64,000 nt of DNA from Gordionus sp. m RMFG-2023 (Eukaryota > Nematomorpha > Gordioida > Chordodea > Parachordodidae). The notes beneath the pieces were generated by a model, which was not told the DNA's origin, did not search any database, and saw nothing but the letters and a program-made list of their open reading frames with translations. This document shows positions 21,355 to 33,476 of this stretch, piece by piece (within the stretch, counting starts at the first letter, position 1; each line of letters begins with the position of its first letter). The stretch spans positions 16,926,052 to 16,990,051 of the forward strand of contig NC_088776.1 of the NCBI RefSeq assembly GCF_954871325.1, written 5' to 3'. A program made the translations under genes and the position numbers.

Positions 21355-23630
21355 AATTCAGCGAAACTTTTATCGCGAATGAATTTTATAGAGAAACTTC
21401 TACTGCGAATCCACATTAGTGATTACTTTTCTGCGAAGACAATATCGTGAATTCTTTATAGCGAAACTCTTATCGCGAAACCTTTAAAGCGAATACATCA
21501 CGGCAAAACTTTTATCGCGAAACCTTTAAAGCGAATACATCACGGCAAAACTTTTATCGCGAATCAATAATCGCGAAAATTTTATAGCGAAGTCATTATC
21601 GCGAAACCCAAATCGCGAAGACTATATAGGGAAAACCATTTCGCAAAATATTGCGAAGATATTATAGCGAATTTAATATCAAGAGGTCAATATCGCGATA
21701 ATTGTTTAGTATTGCTAATTAGACGAGGAAATCGACTAAATTAGTCGATGGCTAAAGTTGATCCATTTAGTCGGTTTAGTTGACTTATAGTCGACTAAAT
21801 TTAATTTAAGAGCCGAACTTGCATCACTGTATAATCAGTGCAAAAATTAAATTGTAAACATAATATATTGAATCTATTATATTTTTTGAAAAATTTTTGC
21901 TACGGTGGTGAGGGGAGCGGGATTTCTCCCCTCGCTGACTACGCGCTCTTTAAAAAAACGTTATATCAGTTAGATCTAAAGTCTATAAAATCTGTCTAGA
22001 TTTAAAATCGATAAATTATATTTTTATTAAAATTTATTTTGCTGTTTATAACTTTAACATGTCTAGAGTTTAAAAATTATTTAATCCGCCCACTCGTCCG
22101 TTTTATAAAATTATTTTACTCTCCCGCATCTTAGATGGCAAGCGTGAGCTTAAAACTCGCTCGTTTCAGCAAAATAATTCAAAAAAGCTTAAAAATAAAG
22201 ATTCTGACAATTGTCACTTTCTGTACATCTTCATTGAAATTTTAATTTTACACTTTTTATTTTTACTCATTTGCTTCAAAAATGATCAAAAGTTTAAAAA
22301 TAACGATTATAAACATTGTCATTTTTCTATGGTACATCTTCCCTATTAACATGTTTGAAATATATGTTTTTACCTATTTGCTTCAATAATGATTATGACA
22401 ATTGTCACTTTTTTATAATTCATCTTCCTTAAAATCGCAATTTAAATGTTTAAGATTTGTTTTTTATTTATTTGCGTCAAAAATATTTAAAAAATAAAGA
22501 TTACATGACAATTGTTACTTTCTATGGCTCATCTTCAATGAAATCTCAATTTAACATGTTTACAATTATATTTTTACTCCGACAATAAAGTGATGCAACT
22601 TTTCTGTGAAATAATAGTTCAAAATTTAATAGGAATCTTAATCTAATATTGAGACGCAGCTTAAATAGTTTGCTAAACTTTTCATACATTAATTCTATAG
22701 TTTAAACCAATATGTAATGTTCTTAAGTTAGTGCCACAGCATATATTATTATTTTTCCTTTAATTATTCAGAATTAAAATAAAATAATTTTTACAGAATT
22801 CCCAAAAGATGATTTTGCTAAGTAAAAATTTTAATTTTCTCATAGAATTTCTTAAAAAATGTACTATATTGCTCAGAAATATTTACTATTTATTTTATTT
22901 AAGCGTATAAGCATGTTTTCTTAAGTTTCCAAATTAATCATTATTCTGTGTCTTAATAATAAGATAATTCTGAGAAAATTTTAAAAAAATCACAGCAAAA
23001 TCTTCTATAATTTTTAAAAATAATCTGAGAAAATCAGCAAAAATTCTTAGCTTTTACTATTTTTTACCTTGATTGGAAAAATTTCTAAGTATTTCAAAAT
23101 ATTTGTTCAAACTTACTTTCACATTTTAAAAATTTATGTTGGAGGGGGGGAGGTGAATTTATTGGGATAAAAACCTTAACCAAATATCTCCTGCATACTT
23201 ACAACCATGTGGGAGAAGAACCCAGAAAGATATTGGTTAATTTATTTCTTATCATAAAGGTTACATGCTTACTTAATAGACAATATGTACAAAAGATCCA
23301 TAAAATATTTCGCATTTATGATTTAAGGTAATTTTGTGAGTAAATTAATATTCAATATGTTGTTTTTCTTTATATAAATGCATTCGCAATATATTTATTG
23401 TTTCGCGGTAATGCGCTCGCGATAATGACTTCGCGCAAAAACATTCGCGGTAAAAAATTCGCTGTAAAGAAAAGTTTCGCTAAAATGTATTCGCGGATAA
23501 GGTTTCGCAGAAATAAACTCGCGATATTGTCTTCGCTATAAAATTCTTTGGTGGTAAATGACATTCGCGATAAAAGTTTCGGGAAAAAGTGTTTTGAGAT
23601 AAGTTTCGCTGAATTGACCTGATATGAATA
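21355..23630. mobile_element. CGCGAA-ended foldback-like element B
   Basis: The left array (21,355-21,712) of ATCGCGAA / TATAGCGAA words and the right array (23,380-23,620) of the inverse TTCGCGATAA words delimit about 2.3 kb. The interior from about 22,640 to 23,340 is homologous, in reverse orientation, to 46,810-47,260 and 56,440-56,720. A small element (TAGTATTGC..., about 21,708-21,835) and a four-unit tandem repeat lie inside. No transposase is recognised. Confidence 0.6.
22180..22570. repeat. tandem units of about 100-130 bp with GACAATTGTCACTTT
   Basis: Four diverged direct units each contain a near-palindromic ACAATTGT word, then CATCTTC and a run ending in ATTTGCTTCAAAAAT. They lie in the interior of the CGCGAA-ended element B. 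Confidence 0.65.
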
Positions 23631-23913
23631 AATTCATCAAACAATCATTTCGCATTTTGAAAAAAATATGAATATACAAATAATAAATGGGAAAATCTAA
23701 TATTAAGCTCAATAATAAATTTAAATTCAAGGAACTTGAATAAATAATAACCAGTTTTAATATAATTGATTAAATGAATTGTTTATGAATTTAGCTTTAA
23801 ATACATTTATAGAATAAAATAATATGTAAAATTTTGCTTTTGAAAAGTGTGGATTTTTTTCAAATAACATTGTGCCAAATTTGAAAAAATATGCAATATT
23901 ATATTGTAGTTAC

Positions 23914-24138
23914 TAGAGATCTGCAAATGTAGGCTGATCCATAGCCCCGACAGGTCGGACCTTGGAATTTTTTTATATATCTAAATTGATCTATTTATGT
24001 TGAATTTTTTAAATAAAATAAATATTTGATTTTAATTTTTTTAAAAATATAGGATTAGGGCAGGGGGGCCAGCAAAACTTTTTTAAAAAAATTTTGGGCT
24101 GGGCCAGGCTTGAAAAATTAGGCCAATTCAAATCACTA
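23914..24138. mobile_element. hAT MITE TAGAGATCTGC...ATCACTA
   Basis: A 225-bp element flanked by a perfect 8-bp duplication GTAGTTAC (23,906-23,913; 24,139-24,146). It has short imperfect TIRs and an internal GGGCTGGGCCAGGC block like that of the 8,250-9,090 element, so the two are probably relatives. Confidence 0.82.
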
Positions 24139-24146
24139 GTAGTTAC

Positions 24147-24746
24147 CATATTAAAATGCTGATTCAGAGTGCATATTTAGTTGAGTGAAAAATTTCTGGA
24201 AAAAAAATGCAATTGGTTGATCAGCTTTAGAAGTGAAATTAATAATCAAACATAAATCTGGCCACATCAATTCCAATATATGTTTTGTGATTAAATCAAA
24301 ATTTTAACAAAAAAATTACAATAAATATTTCTTTCAAAAAAAAAATTGAAGAGGGGATATATTTAGAATATATTTTGAGCCCACATCGTATTTAGCCAAT
24401 GCTATACTTATAAAACAAAATTATTCATTATTAAACATATTATGTTAGTTAATATGCTGCTATAAGAAAAAATAGGTTATGAGAATTTCAGTTTTATATG
24501 ATCAATAGTTAATTATCTGAGCATCCAGTATTATATAGAAAACTAAAAATAAACCTTATTTTAATAATCATTTATTTATGCATATAAAAAATAATAAAGT
24601 AAATAACCTTATTATTATTGTTTTAGCAAATTATTCAATTATTTATAAATTTAATAATATAATAAAATTATTTGAAATAAAATTTTGATATGATCAATTA
24701 AAACTGTTCATACTATGAAATATTTTAAACAAGCTTCTATATAAAC
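24147..24746. other. region where 3' exons of TRABD would be expected
   Basis: AT-rich. I searched the minus strand for the remaining TRABD residues after the fourth exon and found no convincing continuation. The remaining exons may lie further left beyond the repeats, or the gene copy may be truncated. Confidence 0.4.
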
Positions 24747-25441
24747 CTTATTGATTCATTGCTAAAAAGTAAGCACCATACAAATTTCATTTTATTCCAT
24801 AGTGAAAGTGATGAAATAGCTCTTTTTAAAGTTATATTAATTGGCCTATCACCCAAAACAAGTTTACATCCTGGTATTTTTAAAGCCTAAAAATATTAAG
24901 ATTGAAATTATAAGTAAAAAAAACTTCTTTGTATGCAGTTCTAAACTCCCCACCTGGTGCCATTCCTAACTGTTTTGTTATTTGAGCAGATATTGATAAT
25001 AGTAATATATGTACAACACCTTGCATAGCACCATACTATAAAATAATGCTAAAGAAGTTTATAATTAAATTTAATACCTGCTTTATAGATGTTTTAAGAG
25101 TGGATAAATTAATTTCTTTTGCTTGCTTTAGCAAAGTATTTTCATCTAATTGCATGATTAATGATCTACTAGGGCATAATTCAACCAAAACTATATCTGG
25201 TTGTGTAATCTGTATGGTCTGTGAAAATAAATTTATCTAATAGCTTAATTTATTGTGTAAATATCACTTTTAAGACATCTTCTTCACTAGCTTTACTAAA
25301 ATGAGCAGTACCTACTAAATAAACTTCGCTTCCATGATCAGTTTTAAATTTAGTAACTGTTTTCGGCAATACTGGATCAACAGATCTTTTTTTTGATCTT
25401 GCTAACCATTGATCGTGATCGAAAGAATATACCGATACCAT
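24747..25441 (-). CDS. TRABD: TraB domain-containing protein (TRABD), partial
   Basis: Four minus-strand exons in consistent phase: 25,441-25,268, 25,218-25,078, 25,035-24,925 and 24,886-24,747, with GT-AG introns of 49, 42 and 38 bp. The protein reads VYLVGTAHFSKASEEDVLK (TraB GTAHFS motif), then VELCPSR, then QLGMAPGGEFRTAYKE and LGDRPINITLKRAISSLSLW, all diagnostic of animal TRABD and in the right order. TRABD proteins are GumN/TraB-type proteins associated with the mitochondrial outer membrane; the GTAHFS, E and GDRP motifs form the presumed active site. The chosen start is the ATG at 25,441, giving a short N-terminus; an upstream exon is possible. The human protein continues about 150 residues further, ending in membrane segments not found here. 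The coding parts are intact. Confidence 0.9.
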
Positions 25442-26343
25442 AAAAGAATATAACTGATTTATGCTTTTTATCACATGGCCTGCGACAGTTTACTGACAGA
25501 TATCAGATACACTGTATCAGATATAGTAATCCTGAGAAAAAGGTACCCCACTTTATTTCCCTTTTTAAAATTATAATAAATTTTTTGAATACAGAATTTA
25601 TTAGTCAAAAATTTAAAAAAGTAATAATGTCAATATTCGCCATATCCAAGATTTTTCTAATTGAGAATTTTGAGAGAGGGGGAAGGGTTATATTTGTATT
25701 TAGATAACGTGTTTTATCAATATTTTAAACTTTTTTTTTCGTGAAATGGAAGGTTTAGCATTTAACCCAGATTTTACTGGTGATATTTAACATATTTCTC
25801 ATTACCCATTAACATATTTCTCATTTTTCTAAATTAATTTAATTTCAATTTCTTTATTTAAAATGGAAGGTTTAGCATTTAACCCAGATCTTACTGGTGA
25901 TATTAAACATATTTCTCATTACCCATTAAAATATTTCTCATTTTTACTAAATTAATTTAATTTCAATTTCTTTATTTAAAATACATTCTTCATATAATAT
26001 ATCACAATATATGTTTCTTGATAATATATTTTTATCAATTTTGTAATAATCCAACAAAAATATCGAATCCAAATTTTTGAGTACAATAATATATATATAT
26101 ATATAAATCTCTTCCAATTTTAACTCTTTTTAATATATTTTTTTTTTTCCATTCAATCAACAAAAAGAAAATCATAAAATAATATAATATATGTTTTTTT
26201 TTAAATTAATATCTATTATTTTTCTAAAATACAAATTATTTAATTGATTGACATTTATCAATAATTATTTAAAACTACTATTTTAAATATATGTGAAATA
26301 TACGTCAATTTTTAATTAATGACTATAATTGACTAGCTAATAA
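25442..26343. other. TRABD upstream intergenic region
   Basis: It holds a presumed TRABD promoter region with no clear element. GATATCAGATACACTGTATC near 25,500 is an imperfect palindrome that could be a binding site. A tandem duplication (25,743-25,980) and an (AT)n run near 26,090 follow. No second gene is proven. Confidence 0.4.
25743..25980 (+). repeat. 118-bp tandem duplication containing a short ATG frame
   Basis: Two adjacent near-identical units each begin AAATGGAAGGTTTAGC. Each starts a short frame MEGLAFNPD(F/L)TGDI; the second stays open for 31 residues. Their divergent position relative to TRABD could mean a first exon, but no downstream exon was found, so I treat it as a repeat. 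Confidence 0.6.
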
Positions 26344-27148
26344 TCCGTCAAAAATGACGGGGTTGAGGGGTAATTAATTAGTTTGTGTATATGGTACTAA
26401 ATATGCTTTATATTAAAATTTAGGAGAAAAAGAGGTAAAATTGTTGCAATATAACCCGTGAGTAATAAGGGTATTAGAAATATCAAAATTTAAATTTGCG
26501 ATAGGAATCATATTGGGCAAAATTAAAAATAGAGATGCTTCAAAATTTTTGAATTTTAAAAATGGGCTAGACATTGTCTTCAAAATTTTGTTTTGCAGAC
26601 ACAGCTGGCAGAAAATTTGATGGAGGCAAACCCATCTACCCATACCCACCTAAAAAAAATCCTGCGACCTTCGGCCGCGAAATTTACAGACCTACGATGG
26701 TATAGTGATTTTATTTAAAAAATCTTATCTGCCACCATTTATAACCTTACAACATAATTCTATTTACAATCTTTCAAGCCTATTTAGGGAAAAAAAATTT
26801 AAAAATTTTTAAGTGATAATGAACTTTTATTTAAATAATGCAATCTTTTCATAATTTGGTATTCACTTTATTTTCATAAAATATATATAAGTGAATTAAA
26901 TGAGATAACATATTAATATTTCTATGAAAAAGATCTAAAATATTGTAAAAAATATAAGACGAATAAATTTAAAGAGGTATATTTAGCTTGATTCCACATA
27001 ATTAAAAACATGTATTGTAAATAGAGCTATTATATAAAATATTAGAATAAAATGAATTATAGTATATTTTGCATTGAAATTATAAAATTTTAAATTAAAT
27101 ATACATTATTTAAAAGCCTATATATTCGCTGTGAAAAAGATACATTAA

Positions 27149-28380
27149 TTATTTTATTAATAATTTGGATAACCTTATTGATGTTAAAGCAAATTGTGTT
27201 ATAATATCATCAATTGTAAATTTTTCAAAAACATCAATTTCGCTGGATATTAACAGTAAATTTTCTAAAAATGGGTCCGAAATTTTATTCCGCATTCGAG
27301 TTTTGTTAATTTTTACTTTACTCATGGCTCTTTCGGCTGAACAGGAAGTTGTAGGAAGGGTTAATAAATATTTATATAATAAATTTAAATTTGAATAAGA
27401 ATTAAATTGATTTAAATGTCGGTATGGTAATATAAAAGAAAATTTTATCCATTTTTCTATTTTGGTCATGATTTCGCTGTTGATATTTTCTTTGGTAATT
27501 TGATCGTTTGCAATACCTTTAATTATATACAATTACAAATAAAATATCAATAAATTACTTTCATCAATATATAACGCGTCATTCTTTTTAACTTTTAAAA
27601 GATCTTCGCAAAAAATGATTGATTGAGACTCCAAATATAAAAAGCGAAAATCATTATATTCATCAACAATGTTTTGGACATCCAATTGATAAGTATTACA
27701 AATTTCGGATATTTGCCATCCTTCTATTTTTTCATTATCCATAATTCCAGCGGGAGTAAAAATGGATATCTGTGATAAAAAATTTAAACAATCATAATTA
27801 AATCGATCATTTAGGTGATTAATTATTGCATTTAGAACAGGGAAAAATATTTCCGTTCTATATATCTATAATAATAAATAATAATTTAAATTTTTTTAAT
27901 TTATTCAACTTGTTTTTTTTTGTTCAACATAATTATTGAATTCTGTTTGATCCAATTTGAATATTGATTTCATATTATACAAATCAGTTATTACATTATT
28001 CTTTTTCAAAAAACTATTAGATAAGGAATGTAATTTTAAAAATATATTGTTTCCATTAGCTATATTTTAAAATTATTTATAGAAATAGTAACTAATATTA
28101 ACCTTTTAGTTTTTGTAATTTATTTTTTGTATGTTGTATTAATTTGGTTACCAAAGCCAAATCATTACCAACTGCCTGCATTTCAATACAAGCCTCATGT
28201 GTACATTTCAATATTTCTTTCAAAATAAATAGACTTAATATAAAATTTTCATCTTTAATTCTTGATAATAACCCATCGGCAATGGAAGAGGTGCTTGGGT
28301 CATTAGAATCTTTTAATTCAACTAATGATGCTAAAATATGTTCATAAACATCTAAAAAGATTTCTACAGATTTGTAGGAT
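27149..28380 (-). pseudogene. hAT copy 2 transposase, 3' half
   Basis: Minus-strand counterpart of copy 1 positions 32,246-33,476. It includes the exon block with DEYNDFRFLYLESQS (27,533-27,742) and the dimerisation domain (27,149-27,532). The two copies differ by one residue in the 127-residue block (KIEKW here, KIKKW in copy 1) and are identical in the 69-residue block. The gene is split at 28,380 by the insertion of copy 1. Confidence 0.88.
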
Positions 28381-29821
28381 CAGCGTCTACATGGCCGGGG
28401 GGGGGGGTGTAGGAGACAAATGCCTCCAAAATATATTAGCATTTTTGGGGGTAGGTATCGATTTGAAGGGGTTGATATTAATTTTTTGGGAGTAGGCATT
28501 ATTTTTTTGGGGGTAGGTATTGATTTTTGGTGGGTAATTTTTGATTTGAATTATAATCTTTATTAATCCATTAATTGATACGATTATTATGGTTATCGTT
28601 TGATTTTCTGAAAAATGTCAATTAAAGTAAAGATATTTGTCAATTAATAAATAATATAAATTTTCTTTGTCAACGATTTTCATTTAGCATTTTATCAAGT
28701 TAATATTTACACATTTCCTATTTGGTACTTTTCTTAGAGGTTAATATATTTATATTATGTTTTTTAATAAATTTATAGATTTTAGCAGGATAAATTTTAG
28801 GTAATTTTTTGAGTCATGCATAAAAACATATATCAGCAAGCAAAGAATAATAAAAAACATAATATGTAAAAAATTATATTATAATAATTATTTCTTTCTA
28901 GATGCCAAGTAACAAAACCATATTTAAAGTTAAGTGCAATATTAAAAATCAAAACTTCTAAAATAAGAAGTGACAAGATACATGAACATTATAAACATAA
29001 ACATCCTCATGTCAAGCCAGGATATGAAATTTACAAAGGTAGCCATCAAAAGAGATAATAATAATTGGGTATCTTTAAATTGTGATATTCCATAATTGTG
29101 ATATTCCATATAATATCACAAATGGAGTTGAAACCCAGTTGCAAAAAAAGACAATAACATCTTACTTCCAAAAAGTAATATTTTTTATTTATTATTGTAA
29201 CTATAAATTTGTGAATTAATAGAAACTGATTTAAAATTTTACCAGAATAATATTAATATTAAAGTAGTCAGGGTATAGAGAAAATAAATTATATATATTA
29301 TTATTTAATGTTTTTTAACTGTTTATCACACTATTTTTATATCTATATATACTTTATAAAGTTCAATTTAACAATATGTTTAATAAGTTAATAATAATAA
29401 TTTAAAACCAAAGTATTAAAAAAACTTATTAAGTTAATATAATGTAGTAAAATAAGGTAATGTTAATTTCTAGGAATTTTTAAATTTAAATCTTTTCATC
29501 TTTAATTGAATTAAGACTTCAAATTCTTTTACTTTTTTTAAATATAAATCTTATAAAATATGATTTGGATTCAACTATTTTCAAAATGTTATCTGTGTGA
29601 ATTTCATCCCCTTTATTTACATTATGTGTTATATTAGGTATGTTTATTATCATTGTTTTATTTAGCTATTAGAATTTCTTATATACTTTCATCATGAATT
29701 TCACAATTTTATTTATACTTAATATTGTTTTTATTTTTACAGTCATTATAATATTGTTTTATGATTTCTTCATGTGATCGCAGTTTTATATTAATCTGCA
29801 TCTATCATGCCTATGAATCTT

Positions 29822-30088
29822 TCAAGTATATTTTAAAAATGTTTTTACATGATCTAACAAAGTCATATTGATGTTTATGATTATTGCGTTCAAAATATGT
29901 GAATTCCCTTTGTATTCTACATTCACTTGTGCTTTACCTATTACTTGTATCATCTTTCCATTGTAACCTGATAACTTTATGTTGGACTTCATAATATTTT
30001 TAATACCTGTTTTCTCAATCATGTATTCATGTAGAATTAAAACATTTATTAAAAACTTAATTATAATGTAGTTAAAAAAAATTATCAT
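29822..30088 (-). pseudogene. retroelement protease-region fragment inside hAT copy 1 (fossil)
   Basis: An antisense fragment inside the hAT. The translation contains IKLSGYNGKMIQVIGKAQVN and VEYKGNSHILNAIIIN, which resembles the segment between the retropepsin and reverse transcriptase of Ty3/gypsy polyproteins. Only this short piece is present; it is a broken fossil. It lies in the 5' non-coding part of the transposon, in the opposite direction to the transposase. Confidence 0.5.
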
Positions 30089-30099
30089 TTGCCTAAAAA

Positions 30100-30850
30100 T
30101 TTATTAAAAATATAGTTATCATAAGGAAAGAAATTAAACTCCTCTTTATTTATAGAAAATCTCAGTTATTGAAGATTCACAAATTGTATTATCTCCTCAT
30201 CCAATCCCCAGTTCCAGTGAGGTGTTTACTTTGTATGATGAGGTATTTAATTTAAATACGAATTATATGATAACTTTTGAAAGAAATAAATTATGATTAT
30301 GAGGTTAATTAAATATTTCCAACCTTTATTAAAAACTTAATTATAATGTAGTTAAGAATAAAATGACCATTTGACTAAAATTTTATTAAAAATATAGTTT
30401 TTCATAAGTAAACAAATTATACTCTTTATAGCAAATCTCTAATATTAAAATTTCACAAATTGTATTATCTTCTCATCCAATCCCCAGTTCCAGTGAGGCG
30501 CTTACTTTGCATGATGAGGTATTTAATTTAAATACGAATTATATGATAACTTTTGAAGAAAATAAATTAAGACATTTAAATATTTCCAACATTTATTGAT
30601 TAACTTAATTATAATGTAGCTAAGAATAAAATGACCATTTGGCTGAAATTATATTAAAAATAGATTTTCATAAGTAAACAAATTATACTCTTTATTTATA
30701 GCAAATCTACAATATTGAAGATTGACAAATTGTATTATCTCCTCATCCAATCCCCGGTTCTAGTGAGGCACTTACTTTGCATGAGGCATTATATTTAAAT
30801 AAAATTTATATAATGACTTTTGAAGGGAATAAATTATGAGGATATTCAAA
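30100..30850 (+). repeat. three tandem exon-like units of about 270 bp (hAT copy 1)
   Basis: Three direct units (anchor CATCCAATCCCC at about 30,200, 30,476 and 30,746) each carry a TAG acceptor-like site and an open stretch. The first reads IEDSQIVLSPHPIPSSSEVF, then TLYDEVFNLNTNYMITF. They precede the first transposase exon. They may be duplicated N-terminal exons or merely an amplified 5' region. Confidence 0.75.
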
Positions 30851-33476
30851 GTCCAAGTCTTATTCAGCTATACAAAAAAAAAAGGAACCAAATGACCCTT
30901 TTCACTTTATATTATTTAGGATGACAAATATTTTGATAAATTTCATAATTGCTGTAGGCCCTTGTCAGCCATGTACAAATAAATTTCAATATCCTGTTAC
31001 TAACAAGAGGTTTTAAATAATATTTATTTTCATTAATTTTTACCCATCCATTATTTCTATACCAATATATTTTTTTTTACTTTTTAAACAGGAGCATGAA
31101 TATAACCTATTATAGAAAGATTAATATAGATGGTTCCCTCAACCCCAGAAATTGGCTATCTTATAGCACTACTTTAGACAAAGTCTTTTGTCTATATTGT
31201 ATTATGTTTGGTGGCCCTAAGTCCAATACTTTTTGGACTCAACATGGGGTAAATAATTGGAAAAACATAAAGCGTGACTTAGAGAGACACGAAGCATCTT
31301 CTCTTCATAAAGATTGTGAATATGCAAACATGACTTGGCTTGCAAATAAACGCATTCAAGATCATTTGCTATCAAATAAGCTTGATATAATCATGGAAAA
31401 TCGTAATATAGTTCATAATATTATCGATGCCATTATGTACCTTATAAAATGTAATATAGCCTTTTGGGGTTCTAATTCGAATGAAAGTAATTTTATGTGT
31501 CTCATAAAATTAATGGCAAAAACGGTTCCAACTTTACGTGCATACATGGATAACAACGAAAAATTGCGGAGAAAAAAATCAGATAAAATTTCGAGACCTT
31601 ATATAAATTTACTGTCATATGGCCACGTGAAAAAAATAACTGATATTAAGATAAAAATAACAAAAAGCATTATTCAAACAATTAAAGAGAATCGTGCCTA
31701 TAGCATCATATTAGATGGAACATATGATGTGTCTAAAAAAGAATGCATAGCTTTGCTTGTACGGTATATAGAAGATGATCTGCATCCACATCCTGTAGAA
31801 AGGATCATACATGTTTTTACAACATCAGAAACCACTGAAGAAAATATAAAGAAACATGTTTTTTCTAAGTTTAATGATCTTGGTCTTCCTCTTGATTATT
31901 TGGTTGGACAAAGTATGGATGGTGCAGGGAATATGAGAGGAGTATACAAAGGAATGCAGGCTTTAATATTGAAAGAGGCTCCAAAAGCCATCTATATTTG
32001 GTGCCATGCACAACGGCTAAATTTAGTAGTTGCTCATGTTTGTGGATGCAAAATTGAAATGAAAAAGGCAATGGGAATATTAGATGAGTTATATAATTTT
32101 ATGAATGTAGTTAGACGTCAAGGTGTGTTTGTTAAATATCAAATGAGAAAGTCCAAGAAATCTCTTAAAAGAATTAAAAACACAACAAGGTAAATAAAAT
32201 ATTTTTAATGAAACTTGAAACTTATATATTTTCAGAAATTGGTCATCATCCTACAAATCTGTAGAAATCTTTTTAGATGTTTATGAACATATTTTAGCAT
32301 CATTAGTTGAATTAAAAGATTCTAATGACCCAAGCACCTCTTCCATTGCCGATGGGTTATTATCAAGAATTAAAGATGAAAATTTTATATTAAGTCTTTT
32401 TATTTTGAAAGAAATATTGAAATGTACACATGAGGCTTGTATTGAAATGCAGGCAGTTGGTAATGATTTGGCTTTGGTAACCAAATTAATACAACATACA
32501 AAAAATAAATTACAAAAACTAAAAGGTTAATATTAGTTACTATTTCTATAAATAATTTTAAAATATAGCTAATGGAAACAATATATTTTTAAAATTACAT
32601 TCCTTATCTAATAGTTTTTTGAAAAAGAATAATGTAATAACTGATTTGTATAATATGAAATCAATATTCAAATTGGATCAAACAGAATTCAATAATTATG
32701 TTGAACAAAAAAAACAAGTTGAATAAATTAAAAAAATTTAAATTATTATTTATTATTATAGATATAGAACGGAAATATTTTTCCCTGTTCTAAATGCAAT
32801 AATTAATCACCTAAATGATCGATTTAATTATGATTGTTTAAATTTTTTATCACAGATATCCATTTTTACTCCCGCTGGAATTATGGATAATGAAAAAATA
32901 GAAGGATGGCAAATATCCGAAATTTGTAATACTTATCAATTGGATGTCCAAAACATTGTTGATGAATATAATGATTTTCGCTTTTTATATTTGGAGTCTC
33001 AATCAATCATTTTTTGCGAAGATCTTTTAAAAGTTAAAAAGAATGACGCGTTATATATTGATGAAAGTAATTTATTGATATTTTATTTGTAATTGTATAT
33101 AATTAAAGGTATTGCAAACGATCAAATTACCAAAGAAAATATCAACAGCGAAATCATGACCAAAATAAAAAAATGGATAAAATTTTCTTTTATATTACCA
33201 TACCGACATTTAAATCAATTTAATTCTTATTCAAATTTAAATTTATTATATAAATATTTATTAACCCTTCCTACAACTTCCTGTTCAGCCGAAAGAGCCA
33301 TGAGTAAAGTAAAAATTAACAAAACTCGAATGCGGAATAAAATTTCGGACCCATTTTTGGAAAATTTACTGTTAATATCCAGCGAAATTGATGTTTTTGA
33401 AAAATTTACAATTGATGATATTATAACACAATTTGCTTTAACATCAATAAGGTTATCCAAATTATTAATAAAATAA
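30833..33476 (+). CDS. ZMYM1-like hAT transposase (hAT copy 1)
   Basis: A multi-exon transposase. An exon ending at 31,009 (IAVGPCQPC, FQYPVTNKR) joins in frame to 31,092-32,189 across an 82-bp intron. The latter exon has a TTF-type zinc finger (FCLYC, then H and H around HEASSLH), the first catalytic block (SIILDGTYDVSKKE), QSMDGAGNMRGVYKG and WCHAQRLNL. Further exons are 32,236-32,525 and 32,569-32,717, with 46- and 43-bp introns; then about 32,762-33,476 with FILPYRHLNQF and the dimerisation motif LLTLPTTSCSAERAMSKVK. An in-frame TAA at 33,090-33,092 separates the last two blocks, and the 32,717/32,762 junction does not keep phase with simple GT-AG sites. The same stop occurs in copy 2, so this gene is probably not fully functional. 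The N-terminal limit is uncertain. Confidence 0.82.

Noticed and set aside
27165-27398. 77-residue open frame opposite the hAT dimerisation domain (also at 33,227-33,460)
   Set aside because: It is an antisense shadow of the transposase; the same frame occurs in both copies because the copies are nearly identical.
32281-32484. 67-residue open frames opposite the third transposase exon (also at 28,144-28,347)
   Set aside because: An antisense shadow of the transposase coding sequence.
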